Translations under genes and position numbers: made by a program
The notes under the pieces: model-generated
Told to the model about the DNA's origin: nothing
The model's input: the letters and a program-made list of their open reading frames with translations, nothing else
Database searches by the model: none
Origin: an uncultured Bacteroidales bacterium
GTDB taxonomy: Bacteria; Bacteroidota; Bacteroidia; Bacteroidales; Bacteroidaceae
Assembly (NCBI GenBank): GCA_902798615.1
Contig: CADBXL010000010.1
Span: 1 to 64,000, forward strand
DNA: 64,000 nt
Direction of reading: 5' to 3'
Part shown: positions 1 to 8,210 of the stretch, piece after piece
How positions within the stretch are numbered: position 1 is the stretch's first letter
How the letters are laid out: every line of letters begins with the position of its first letter

Positions 1-842
1 TCAAGAGTCTTGCGGCGCTTGCTTGCCACCTTCTCTTCCATCTCCATGCGCTTTGTCTTCTGCTCAAGCCATGAAGAGTAGTTGCCCTTCCAAGGAATAC
101 CCTCGCCACGGTCAAGTTCCAGAATCCATTCTGATACATCGTCGAGGAAGTAACGGTCGTGGGTAACGGCGATAACGGTACCCTCATACTGCTGCAAATG
201 CTGTTCCAACCAGTCGATTGACTCTGCGTCAAGATGGTTGGTAGGCTCGTCGAGAAGAAGCACATCCGGCTTCTGGAGAAGCAGACGGCAGAGAGCCACG
301 CGACGACGCTCACCACCCGAAAGGTTTTCTACCTTCCAGTCGCCCGGAGGACAATGCAGGGCATCCATAGCGCGTTCAAGCTTCGAGTCTATATTCCATG
401 CATCGGTAGCATCGATGATATCCTGCACCTCACCCTGACGCTGGAAGAGCTTGTCCATCTTGTCCTGATCCTCGTAGTATTCAGGCAATCCGAACTTCTC
501 GTTTATCTCGTTATACTCATTTATTGCATCATAGATATGCTGAACGCCCTCCATCACATTCTCCTTGACGGTCTTGTTAGGGTCGAGCTTAGGATCCTGC
601 TCAAGATACCCTACGGAATATCCCGGGCTCCATACCACCTCGCCCTGGAACTTATCGTCGATTCCGGCAATAATCTTCATGAGGGTGGACTTACCGGCAC
701 CGTTAAGACCGATGATACCGATCTTTGCGCCATAGAAGAAACTCAGGTAGATGTTCTTCAATATCTGCTTCTGATTCTGTGGGATGACCTTCGACACACC
801 CACCATGGAGAAAATGATTTTTTTGTCGTCAACTGTTGCCAT
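1..842 (-). CDS. ettA: ABC-F ATPase, EttA-like (partial, 3' end outside window)
   Basis: The minus-strand frame is open from the ATG at 840-842 to the window edge, giving about 280 N-terminal residues. A first ABC domain is complete: Walker [10 protein letters not shown] near residue 44, signature LSGGERRR near 175, Walker [13 protein letters not shown], and the switch histidine in [11 protein letters not shown]. The following arm ([12 protein letters not shown]) is typical of the EttA branch. EttA-type ABC-F proteins bind the ribosomal E site and gate the first elongation steps according to ATP/ADP ratio. A minus-strand -7 box (TAAATTTG) lies at 879-886. The second ABC domain must lie beyond the window, so the subfamily is inferred from the first half only. 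Confidence 0.93.
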   Translation of the reverse strand, partial: MATVDDKKIIFSMVGVSKVIPQNQKQILKNIYLSFFYGAKIGIIGLNGAGKSTLMKIIAGIDDKFQGEVVWSPGYSVGYLEQDPKLDPNKTVKENVMEGVQHIYDAINEYNEINEKFGLPEYYEDQDKMDKLFQRQGEVQDIIDATDAWNIDSKLERAMDALHCPPGDWKVENLSGGERRRVALCRLLLQKPDVLLLDEPTNHLDAESIDWLEQHLQQYEGTVIAVTHDRYFLDDVSEWILELDRGEGIPWKGNYSSWLEQKTKRMEMEEKVASKRRKTL

Positions 843-878
843 TATTTTCTTGTTTTGCTTATTATTTATTTTTGCTTG

Positions 879-886
879 CAAATTTA
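879..886 (-). promoter_or_regulatory. -7 promoter box of the ettA-like gene
   Basis: TAAATTTG fits the Bacteroidota TAnnTTTG -7 element, read leftwards into the ettA-like gene 37 nt away. No convincing -33 TTTG is seen at the usual spacing. Confidence 0.5.
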
Positions 887-887
887 G

Positions 888-1020
888 CAAAAAAAATCGA
901 GAATACCGCCTTGCGGATACATAAATATTCCTAAAAAATATAGGAAATGAGTTTTTCTACAGGAAAGTTCTATCCGTATGCTTTTCCCATGTACTTCCTA
1001 TGTAAGTCCGTTGTTCCTCC
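888..1020. repeat. Direct repeat copy 1 flanking the TlpA gene
   Basis: About 130 bp, from the A-run before TCGAGAATACC to GTTGTTCCTCC, recur with few differences at 3343-3473 in the same orientation. The two copies bracket the thioredoxin-like gene at 1309-3276. The rest of the 843-1308 gap holds no gene: it continues with sequence related to GGAATAGCGGAAGAAT (also near 3553) and ends with a TTCGCAAAGCTCATC-type repeat at 1235-1269 enclosed by GGTGGG/CCCACC arms. Confidence 0.85.
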
Positions 1021-1234
1021 GTACCAAACTCGGTGTAAGTCCGCTTCAAGAACTATAGGATCAACAGAACTGGAGGCGAAGGAATAGCGGAAGAATCCCT
1101 ATCGATGAAATCCGCTAAGTTGGTTCTAAATTTCGTTGAAGTGAATGCGATAAGTGTCTTGTATTATGTCCGAAAACATACCGAAAGGTTGCAAAACGTA
1201 ATTCTTGTTTGATTTTGTGAATATTATGGTGGGA

Positions 1235-1269
1235 ACTTGCTTTAGCTTGATGAGCTTTGCGAATAATTT
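1235..1269 (-). repeat. FAKLIKLKQV-type repeat, copy 1
   Basis: On the minus strand this reads TTCGCAAAGCTCATCAAGC followed by TAAAGCAAG. Related copies are at 4022-4055 (minus), 50248-50300 (plus) and 60056-60108 (plus). It lies just 3' of the TlpA gene that ends at 1309. Confidence 0.65.
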
Positions 1270-1308
1270 ATAGAACCCACCTAAAAAGTCATTAGAAGTT
1301 ATTCACCA

Positions 1309-3276
1309 TTACATTCTCTTCATGCTCTCAATTTTGCGCAAGAAAACATCCTTACCCTCGTAATAGGTATTGTTAACCTTGAGCACATTGCCGTTAGGAT
1401 CAAGAGCCTCATGATGAGGAATACCACTAAACTTGAAAAGCACGGTGAACTTCTTGTAGTCCTCATCTGGAATACGATAACTCTCCGCACCATCAAGGTT
1501 CTGTGCTACATATTCCTCGTATGTGGTCTTAGGTGAATTCTTGTCACTTGTAATATAGACAAACTCAAAGTCTGGATTGTTGCGCAGTTCCTCACGCCAT
1601 GCCTTGCTCTGCTCGATTCCTTTGCGGCAAGGAGCGCAGAAGGTTGCCCAGAAATCAAGGTAAACGTATTTACCCTTGTATTTGTCGGTTATCTTGCGAA
1701 GTATCGTGGTAGCCTCACAATCTGGCAAGGTATATGTGAGAGTCCTATCATTAATTCCGTAATCAACGTATTTATCAAGCAAATTCTCAAACATCGCATC
1801 GTGCATCTCTGCCTTTACGATGCTTGCCCTATTTTTCACTAAATCCAGCCTTTTCCCAATCTCACCATCCAATTTCTCAACCGAATATTCATTCAGCAAC
1901 ATACTGCTGACATTAACATAGTTGTGAACTCCCCCTCTTCCCTCTTTGTAAAAATCGGAGAGATACCCCAGCTTCAATGGCAATGACATGGTATTCCCGC
2001 TCCACATTTCCCTATCCAGATTTATCATCACGCTATCTCTCTCGGACGAATGATAGGCGTTTGCCTTGCGCCCTATTAAATTCCAGTAACTAGCCCGAAA
2101 AGAAAAGAACTTCGGTACACACATCGACAACAAATCATTAAACGGTATATTACGCAGGAACTCATAATTGGCAAGGTTGAGATACTCACCAACCGAATCT
2201 GGCAATTCCTTATTATACAGATATGCAAGCGTCATTTCTTTGTCCTCGCAATATTCCATAGCCTTTTTGGCATAGGCATACTGCATCTCAAGCTTTCCAA
2301 TCAGATATTCCATATCGTTATAGTGATATCGCATAGCAAGATAGTTATGAGTAGCTATAGCGGCATTGTAAGCCTCTTCAACCTTCTTAATATAGTTTTT
2401 GAAACCTAATTTCGCATTATCCTGCAATGCCTTGTATCTGCTATCCGTAGAGTATTGAGGCATAAATGTTGAGAGTGCCGAGAACTGTGCAGGCTTACCT
2501 GACGCATCAGTAATCTTAACCTTAACCTCTGGTGATCCTTGCCAACGAATATCAAAATTGAGAGTCTCGCCAGGCTTTATCACAAATGGTATTGTGAATT
2601 GCCCGTTTTCAGACCTTAAATAATTCAAGACAGGATAATGTATATCTATCTTCTGCTCGAATGTACCATCATCCTTAATTTTTAGGGATACAGGCTCTGA
2701 CTCACCTGTTAGGTTATTGACAAGAAAGAAATCAAGTGAAGTGACACCATTTGATAGCGCATATCCGTTTACCTTGCCCTTGATGTACGCAGTTTTTTCA
2801 CTAAAGAAATCCTTGCGCAACTCATTTGTTTTCATTTCATTAAGCGCGTATGGTTTTACCTGCACAGGACTATTGGCATCAGAAATCCCCATAACACGAC
2901 ATTGGCTTACAGCCAATCCTTCAAGCATATCAAAAAAAGTGGTGGTAAGTGGCAATGGCTCAAATACAAGAGTCATCGTAATATCCCCATTCTCATATTC
3001 AGGGATAGGAGCATCAAGTGCAAACTCCTTACAGTATTTAAGTAGGTAGTCCTTGCCATCCTCGCCACAAAGATGCAAATCGCTGCTGACTATCATCTCT
3101 GGATCCTTAATCTGAGCTTTAACAATAGTCGCACTATCATAAAACTCCACAGATTGCAGGTTAAATCGAGAAATACTAGTAGAAACATAATATGGTTTCT
3201 CCCAGACAACAGCTTCATTTGCTGCGGATGCACTAAGCACAACTATAGTGAGAATAAATGCTAACAGAACTTTCAT
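1309..3276 (-). CDS. Secreted TlpA-like thioredoxin-fold protein (CAPC)
   Basis: 655 residues with an N-terminal Sec signal peptide (MKVLLAFILTIVVLSASA). The long N-terminal part starts VWEKP and contains an FEPLP motif near residue 107; both features recur in the proteins at 32945, 35395 and 51110, so the four form one family. A helical middle section leads to a C-terminal thioredoxin/TlpA domain with DFWATFCAPC (Cys about 547 and 550) and a cis-proline in SGIP near 620. Such proteins reduce disulfides or act as thiol oxidoreductases in the periplasm or on the outer surface; the substrate is unknown. A -7 box (TAATTTTG) lies upstream at 3333-3340. The gene stands alone between direct repeats. 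Confidence 0.85.
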   Translation of the reverse strand: MKVLLAFILTIVVLSASAANEAVVWEKPYYVSTSISRFNLQSVEFYDSATIVKAQIKDPEMIVSSDLHLCGEDGKDYLLKYCKEFALDAPIPEYENGDITMTLVFEPLPLTTTFFDMLEGLAVSQCRVMGISDANSPVQVKPYALNEMKTNELRKDFFSEKTAYIKGKVNGYALSNGVTSLDFFLVNNLTGESEPVSLKIKDDGTFEQKIDIHYPVLNYLRSENGQFTIPFVIKPGETLNFDIRWQGSPEVKVKITDASGKPAQFSALSTFMPQYSTDSRYKALQDNAKLGFKNYIKKVEEAYNAAIATHNYLAMRYHYNDMEYLIGKLEMQYAYAKKAMEYCEDKEMTLAYLYNKELPDSVGEYLNLANYEFLRNIPFNDLLSMCVPKFFSFRASYWNLIGRKANAYHSSERDSVMINLDREMWSGNTMSLPLKLGYLSDFYKEGRGGVHNYVNVSSMLLNEYSVEKLDGEIGKRLDLVKNRASIVKAEMHDAMFENLLDKYVDYGINDRTLTYTLPDCEATTILRKITDKYKGKYVYLDFWATFCAPCRKGIEQSKAWREELRNNPDFEFVYITSDKNSPKTTYEEYVAQNLDGAESYRIPDEDYKKFTVLFKFSGIPHHEALDPNGNVLKVNNTYYEGKDVFLRKIESMKRM

Positions 3277-3332
3277 TTCGGGAAATTAAGAATTGGCAAT
3301 TAAGATGATAGGGGTAATACCCATTTTGAGTA

Positions 3333-3340
3333 CAAAATTA
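3333..3340 (-). promoter_or_regulatory. -7 promoter box of the 1309-3276 gene
   Basis: TAATTTTG on the minus strand, 57 nt upstream of the start codon, matches TAnnTTTG. It sits immediately beside the second direct repeat. Confidence 0.5.
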
Positions 3341-3342
3341 CA

Positions 3343-3473
3343 AAAAAATATCGAGAATACCGCCTTGCAGATACATAAATATTCCTAAAAAATATAGGAA
3401 ATGTTTTTTCTACAGGAAAGTTCTGCTCGTATGCTTTTCCCATGTACCTCCTATGTAAGTCCGTTGTTCCTCC
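3343..3473. repeat. Direct repeat copy 2 flanking the TlpA gene
   Basis: Nearly identical to 888-1020 in the same orientation; the differences are scattered single bases (for example TTGCAGATAC against TTGCGGATAC). The remainder of the 3277-4065 gap holds a long hairpin (3465-3546), a promoter at 3987 and no credible gene. Confidence 0.85.
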
Positions 3474-3546
3474 TAACCAAACTCGATGAAGGTTCGCTTT
3501 TTCCCGCTCCAGAGCGGAGGTTCATCGAGTTTGGTTAGGAGGAACA
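3465..3546. repeat. Perfect 26-bp inverted repeat with 30-nt loop
   Basis: The left arm 3465-3490 (TGTTCCTCCTAACC then AAACTCGATGAA) is the exact reverse complement of 3521-3546. It overlaps the end of the direct repeat. The loop itself contains CCGCTCCAGAGCGG, a second small palindrome. It could form a cruciform or an RNA hairpin; neither adjacent gene clearly uses it as a terminator. Confidence 0.85.
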
Positions 3547-3986
3547 GCGAAGGTATAGCGGAAGAATAACGGGCTTATAAAGCCTGTTCTTGCTCTGATA
3601 ATCGATTGTCGTTTAGGAAGACTATTATGCTATAAGTATGTTTTTATTTGAGTTCTTCAAGAATTTTGTCTGTATTTTGCGCATTTGCCCTAAATTTTGC
3701 GGTTAAAATTTGGAGATTTAAGAAAAAAATCTTCTCTTTGCCAACAGAAAACAGATGGCTGTCCGTTCATAAAGGCTTCGTGCCTTCGTGCTTGACGGCT
3801 ATCTGCTTTTTTATTATATGTTATTTCCCAATTTCGAAAAAGAGAAAACGATGAATGTCTTGCATAATGCCCGAAAATGGAGCAAAAAGTAAGAAAAATA
3901 TGCTAAAAAGTTTACATTTCATCATTATTGTGTAATCGTTAGTAAAATTTTTGCTACAAAGATAGTGTTTTTTCACGGAAAAATAT

Positions 3987-3994
3987 TATTTTTG
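3987..3994 (+). promoter_or_regulatory. -7 promoter box of the DUF1846 gene
   Basis: TATTTTTG followed by CAG, 71 nt before the ATG at 4066, fits the Bacteroidota -7 consensus. Confidence 0.5.
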
Positions 3995-4021
3995 CAGAAT
4001 ATTTTGTAAAAATCAATTAAC

Positions 4022-4055
4022 ACTTGCGAAGCTTGTTGAGCTTTAGCGAAAAATT
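4022..4055 (-). repeat. FAKLIKLKQV-type repeat, copy 2 (diverged)
   Basis: ACTTGCGAAGCTTGTTGAGC followed by TTTAGCG parallels 1235-1269 with a 3-nt deletion. It ends 10 nt before the DUF1846 start codon, so it lies in that gene's leader. Confidence 0.5.
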
Positions 4056-4065
4056 AAAGAAAAAG

Positions 4066-5529
4066 ATGAGAATAGGATTTGATAACGACAAGTATTGTAC
4101 CATTCAGTCGCAGCATATTCGCGAGCGCATAGCTCAGTTTGATGGCAAGCTCTACCTCGAACTTGGCGGTAAGCTATTTGACGACCACCACGCAAGTCGT
4201 GTGTTGCCTGGTTTTCAGCCAGATTCCAAGTTGCGTATGTTCTCGCAACTGGCTGACAGCATAGAGATTGTCATCGTGATAAGTGCTGAGGACATAGAGC
4301 GCAACAAGGTACGTGCCGACCTCGGTATCACATACGATGAGGACGTGCTCCGTCTCCGTGGCGAGTTCATGGAACGCGGTTTCTTTGTCGGCTCTGTCGT
4401 AATCACCCACTATAACGGTCAGCCATCAGCAAAGGCTTACAGCGAGCGACTTGCCAATATGGGTATCAAGTCCTATTTCCACTATCTCATCGACGGCTAT
4501 CCACACAACGTGGCCCTCATCGCTTCTGACGAGGGTTTCGGAAAGAATGACTATGTGGAGACCTCTCGTGAGCTTGTCATCGTTACAGCTCCGGGTCCTG
4601 GTTCTGGTAAGATGGCTGTCTGCCTTTCTCAGTTATATAATGAGAACAAGCGTGGAGTTCGTGCAGGATATGCAAAGTTTGAGACCTTCCCTGTATGGAA
4701 TCTCCCTCTCAAGCACCCTGTGAACATCGCATACGAGGCTGCAACAGCCGACCTCAACGATGTGAATATGATTGACCCATTCCACTTTGACGCTTACGGT
4801 AAGGTTGCTATCAACTATAACCGCGATATCGAAATCTATCCTGTTCTCAACGCTCTCTTTGAGGGAATCTATGGTGAGAATCCATATAAGAGTCCTACGG
4901 ATATGGGCGTTAATATGGTGGGCAATTGCATCTGCGATGATGAGGTTTGCTGTCAGGCTTCAAAGGAAGAGATTGTGCGTCGTTACTATGAGGCTACCAA
5001 TAAGCAGGTGGAGGGTGCAAGCAATCAGGCAGAGATCAATAAGATTCTCCTTCTCTTCAATCAGGCAAAGATAACGACAGACACTCGCCGTTGTACCGTT
5101 GCTGCAAAGGAGCGTCAGAAAGAGCGTGGCTGTGCTTCGTCGGCTATCGAACTCAGCGACGGCACTATCATCTGCTCTAATTCGTCAGAGCTTCTAGGCT
5201 GTTCCGCAGCCCTCATCCTTAATGCCACAAAATATCTTGCAGGTATCGACCATGATGTGAAACTCATCCCACAGAGCATGATTGAGCCTATCCAGAAGAC
5301 GAAGACAGAGTATCTCGGCGGTAAGAATCCTCGTCTGCATACCGACGAGGTGCTTGTTGCCCTCAGCGTTCTTAGTGATACTGATGACAACTGCAAGAAG
5401 GCTCTTGAGCAGCTTCCTAACCTCCGCGGATGTCAGGTTCACTCAACCGTAATGCTCTCAGAGGTTGACCGCAAAATCTTCAAGAAACTTGGTATCGGTG
5501 TATCTTGCGAGCCAGTGAAGAAGAAGTAA
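4066..5529 (+). CDS. DUF1846 (UPF0371) family protein
   Basis: 487 residues. The N-terminus MRIGFDNDKYCTIQSQHI, the segment LELGGKLFDDHHASRVLPGF (residues 32-50) and the glycine-rich APGPGSGKMA segment near 175-184 identify the DUF1846 family. Its biochemical role is not established; the protein is cytoplasmic with no signal peptide. The ATG at 4066 is preferred over an upstream TTG at 4024 because the family starts with MRIGFD and the upstream 14 codons lie in a repeat. A hairpin at 5552-5598 follows and may end transcription. It appears monocistronic. Confidence 0.9.
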   Translation: MRIGFDNDKYCTIQSQHIRERIAQFDGKLYLELGGKLFDDHHASRVLPGFQPDSKLRMFSQLADSIEIVIVISAEDIERNKVRADLGITYDEDVLRLRGEFMERGFFVGSVVITHYNGQPSAKAYSERLANMGIKSYFHYLIDGYPHNVALIASDEGFGKNDYVETSRELVIVTAPGPGSGKMAVCLSQLYNENKRGVRAGYAKFETFPVWNLPLKHPVNIAYEAATADLNDVNMIDPFHFDAYGKVAINYNRDIEIYPVLNALFEGIYGENPYKSPTDMGVNMVGNCICDDEVCCQASKEEIVRRYYEATNKQVEGASNQAEINKILLLFNQAKITTDTRRCTVAAKERQKERGCASSAIELSDGTIICSNSSELLGCSAALILNATKYLAGIDHDVKLIPQSMIEPIQKTKTEYLGGKNPRLHTDEVLVALSVLSDTDDNCKKALEQLPNLRGCQVHSTVMLSEVDRKIFKKLGIGVSCEPVKKK

Positions 5530-5551
5530 TTGAAACATCTTTATATAACGC

Positions 5552-5598
5552 AAAGGCGCAAAAATGCAAAGGATTATCCCTTGTGTCTTTGTGCCTTT
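5552..5598 (+). terminator. Probable terminator-like hairpin after the DUF1846 gene
   Basis: AAAGGCGCAAA (5552-5562) pairs with TTTGTGCCTTT (5588-5598) with one mismatch. The ACGCAAAGGCGCAAA motif resembles the hairpin at 8076-8141, suggesting a repeated hairpin family rather than a classic T-tailed terminator. Confidence 0.45.
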
Positions 5599-5691
5599 AT
5601 TGTTTGGAGGAATAGTTTCTGAAAGTGTGGTTTGCCAAGTGTGAAATAGCAAAAACGTTGTATGAGATTGTATGTTTTTCGAAAAAAGTAG

Positions 5692-5699
5692 TATCTTTG
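5692..5699 (+). promoter_or_regulatory. Promoter of the 5743 lipoprotein gene
   Basis: TATCTTTG is preceded by TTG at 5668-5670 (21-nt spacer), a good Bacteroidota promoter 44 nt before the start codon. Confidence 0.65.
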
Positions 5700-5742
5700 C
5701 ACTCAAAAAATGAAGTATGAACAATATTAAAAGTGAAAATAT

Positions 5743-6618
5743 ATGAGACGGTTAATGCCTATATTATTGTCGCTGGTTCTTATTGCTTGCGGTTCTCAGA
5801 AATCAGAGAATGCCGATGAGGCTTCTGCGGATTCTGTTACTTCTGTCACTACCGTGACTCCAAAGGATTCTCTGGCTATGGTGAAGGAAGAGAACGAACT
5901 GCTGAAGACATTGCTTCCAGACCTCTGTTCGCGTAAATTTCCTACGGAAGAGGAAATAAAGATGTGGAAGCTCATTGTCGATGACGAAATTGATCGAAAG
6001 AAATTGCCTGTTCTTGCTCGTGCATTGGTAAGAGCTTATTTCGGAAATGAGTTCTGGGGCTTGGAAGGTTGTGCTGAACTCAGAGGGGATTCTGTTGCTA
6101 TCGTTCCTGCTGATGGCGATTTCGATGGTACGGGTGATAGGGTGTGGTATGGTCTTTGGCCTGATTCTGTGTATGCTTCATCTGTATCTTACAATGAAAA
6201 AGCTAAGTATAATGTAAAGGATTTGATAGCTGGAGGCTTGTATAAGCCGTGGTGTTCGGCTGTAGGCAAAGCAGAAGAGGCGAGCGTGACTTGTACTTTC
6301 AAATTAGGCAAACGTGCGATAGACGGCATTACTATTGCTAATGGCTATTGCCATACGGAGAAACAATGGAGAAATCATGGTCGTGTAGCCAAAATGCAGT
6401 TGATGGTTGACGGGAAACTGTATAAGACATTTGATCTGAAGGATATTCCAGAAGATCAATATCTTGATGTTTATTCCATTTCGCCAAAGACAAATGGAGA
6501 GCCTGTGGAACTGACTTTCAAGATTCTCAAGGTCTATCCTGGTGTCAAATATAATGATGTAAGTATCGGCCACCTTTCTTTTTGTAGTGGAAATGGGGCA
6601 GATTATGAGGATTATTGA
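5743..6618 (+). CDS. Lipoprotein with NADase-type glycan-binding-like C-terminal domain
   Basis: 291 residues with a type II signal peptide; the lipobox is LIAC (Cys16), followed by an acidic Ser/Asp/Glu linker. A middle part (about 45-150) has GDSVAIVPADGDFDGTGD. The C-terminal half has the pattern seen in the discoidin-like NADase-type glycan-binding domain: VTCTFKLGKRAIDGITIANG, then W-NHGRVAKMQLMVDG and a Q-LDV stretch. That assignment is from memory of the fold pattern and is tentative. Probably anchored in the outer membrane. It has its own promoter and is followed by a separate promoter at 6682 for the next genes. Confidence 0.75.
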   Translation: MRRLMPILLSLVLIACGSQKSENADEASADSVTSVTTVTPKDSLAMVKEENELLKTLLPDLCSRKFPTEEEIKMWKLIVDDEIDRKKLPVLARALVRAYFGNEFWGLEGCAELRGDSVAIVPADGDFDGTGDRVWYGLWPDSVYASSVSYNEKAKYNVKDLIAGGLYKPWCSAVGKAEEASVTCTFKLGKRAIDGITIANGYCHTEKQWRNHGRVAKMQLMVDGKLYKTFDLKDIPEDQYLDVYSISPKTNGEPVELTFKILKVYPGVKYNDVSIGHLSFCSGNGADYEDY

Positions 6619-6681
6619 CCGTTTTTTCTATATTTGCTCGAAAAAATAGAATAAATTGTCGGTTGTTTAGTGGAAAATCAT

Positions 6682-6689
6682 TACCTTTG
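6682..6689 (+). promoter_or_regulatory. Promoter of the beta-barrel gene pair
   Basis: TACCTTTG followed by CACC, with TTGTTT at 6663-6668 upstream. The spacer is slightly short (16 nt) but the -7 box is excellent. The leader to the ATG at 6793 is about 100 nt. Confidence 0.65.
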
Positions 6690-6792
6690 CACCCGCAAAT
6701 TAGAAACGGGCATCGCTCTATTTGTTTTGTGCGAGTCTAAGTGTGCAACTAATTCTTTAGGTATATTATTATAAAATTGATAAAACTGAATT

Positions 6793-7380
6793 ATGAAAAT
6801 TAAATCATTACTTGCTACGGCCTTGATGCTGGCTAGTGTTTCAATGGCTAATGCTCAAGGTTACGTTCCTGGTTTCGGGGGAAAGCTCAACAGCGTGAAG
6901 GCTGACTTTAACTGTGGATGGTTCATATCTGAATTTGTAGATAGGAATGGTGATAGTCATCGTGGGCTCTTTGGCGATGGTATGTCTTTGATGTATGAGC
7001 ATGTGTTCAACAAAGGCTATGGCTTCGGTATTAACGGAATCTTTGAGAAAAAGACAGAAGAGGTTTATACGGGGATGATAGGTCCGTCTTTTGTATATTT
7101 CGGATCTTCAGATAAATGGATATACGGTTATTCTATAGGTCTTGGATATGGCAGATTTGACGTTGACTCAGAACGATTTGGCCATGAAGACAGAAATGGA
7201 GTAGGATACTTTGTTCAGGCTAATATTGAGAGACGCCTTACACAATGGCTTGGCATTGGAGCCGGAGTGCGTGTTCTAAACATAACGGCACCAAAGTCGG
7301 AAGACAATAGTTATTACAAGACTCATAGTCATGGAACAAGTTCTCTGAGATTCACCATCGGCCCTCGATTCTATTTCTAA
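6793..7380 (+). CDS. Small outer-membrane beta-barrel protein, copy A
   Basis: 195 residues. A signal peptide ends SMANAQ; the mature protein alternates aromatic and glycine-rich strands (YGYSIGLGYGRFD, FVQANIERRL, LGIGAGVRVL) and ends RFTIGPRFYF with the C-terminal aromatic typical of BAM substrates. About half of the residues match the next gene, including VKADFNCGWFIS and YEHVF, so they are tandem duplicates. Function unknown; the OmpW/OmpX-like size suggests an 8-stranded barrel. Confidence 0.8.
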   Translation: MKIKSLLATALMLASVSMANAQGYVPGFGGKLNSVKADFNCGWFISEFVDRNGDSHRGLFGDGMSLMYEHVFNKGYGFGINGIFEKKTEEVYTGMIGPSFVYFGSSDKWIYGYSIGLGYGRFDVDSERFGHEDRNGVGYFVQANIERRLTQWLGIGAGVRVLNITAPKSEDNSYYKTHSHGTSSLRFTIGPRFYF

Positions 7381-7439
7381 GCTAAGACTTTTTTTGTAAG
7401 TGTTTTTACGATTAAATAAGTATAATATCAATTAAGATT

Positions 7440-8012
7440 ATGAAGACAAAGATTTTATTGGTAGTAGCAATTATGCTGGGTAGCTTCTCTATGGCTAAGG
7501 CTCAATACGTGGCTGGTTATGGCGGAAAGCACAATAGTGTGAAGGCTGACTTTAACTGTGGTTGGTTCATATCTAAGTTTGAGGACAGATATGGAGATAG
7601 TCATCGTGGTATTTTCGGTACAGGTTTCTCTGTTAGTTATGAGCATGTGTTCAAACCAGGTGTTGGCTTCGGATTGAATTACATAATGGAGAACGGAAAT
7701 GAGGATGATATCAAAACACAATTCATAGGTCCTTCTGCTGTATATGCAGGATCATTCGGAAGTTGGACATTGAGTTATTCTATAGGTCTCGGATTGGGAA
7801 AAATCAATTATGATTCATATCGTATGGGACATTATGATGATAATGGATTTGGCTATTATGCTCAGGTTGAGGCTCAGAAACGCTTCTCCGACCATTTCGG
7901 AATATCTGCAGGAATACGTGTGTTGGATATCACAACATCTGTATCAGATAAAGGGGATATGTCTGGTACAGGATCATTTAGATTCACTATCGGCCCAAGA
8001 TTCTATTTCTAG
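7440..8012 (+). CDS. Small outer-membrane beta-barrel protein, copy B
   Basis: 190 residues, a paralogue of the preceding gene with signal peptide ending SMAKAQ, the shared block NSVKADFNCGWFIS, and the C-terminal end RFTIGPRFYF. The 59-nt gap and lack of an obvious promoter suggest co-transcription from 6682. The stop codon abuts a GCCTAACCAAG-type repeat (8014-8046) and a hairpin (8076-8141). Confidence 0.8.
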   Translation: MKTKILLVVAIMLGSFSMAKAQYVAGYGGKHNSVKADFNCGWFISKFEDRYGDSHRGIFGTGFSVSYEHVFKPGVGFGLNYIMENGNEDDIKTQFIGPSAVYAGSFGSWTLSYSIGLGLGKINYDSYRMGHYDDNGFGYYAQVEAQKRFSDHFGISAGIRVLDITTSVSDKGDMSGTGSFRFTIGPRFYF

Positions 8013-8013
8013 A

Positions 8014-8046
8014 CCTAACCAAGTCTTCTCCAATGGAAGGATGTTA
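8014..8046. repeat. CCTAACCAAG...GGAAGGATGTT repeat (family R1)
   Basis: Short imperfect palindrome CCTAACCAAGTCTTCTCC then AATGGAAGGATGTTA. Related copies are at 20128-20160 (inverted, inside a gene), 23975-24008, 29334-29366 and, more diverged, 32644-32676. Confidence 0.7.
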
Positions 8047-8075
8047 TATACCTTTTTATAGCTATAGCAATTTAT

Positions 8076-8141
8076 AAACGCAAAGACGCAAAGACACAGA
8101 GTTTCTTATTGGAATCTCTAAATCTTTGCGCCTTTGCGTTT
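8076..8141 (+). terminator. Long hairpin downstream of the beta-barrel pair
   Basis: AAACGCAAAGACGCAAAGA (8076-8094) pairs with 8123-8141 over 19 bp with one mismatch. It lies between the convergent ends of the barrel genes and malQ and may stop transcription from both sides. Confidence 0.55.
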
Positions 8142-8210
8142 AATTTTAGGGGTTGCCTATAGCGGCATTACTATTCTTATCCTTCAGATTCAGAAAGGCT
8201 TGCATGTCTT

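Noticed and set aside
234-887. Plus-strand 217-residue open frame
   Set aside because: It is antisense to the ettA-like coding sequence, which has clear ABC motifs, and shows no domain of its own.
3648-3854. Plus-strand 68-residue open frame
   Set aside because: No promoter, no recognisable motif, composition like the AT-rich intergenic DNA around it.
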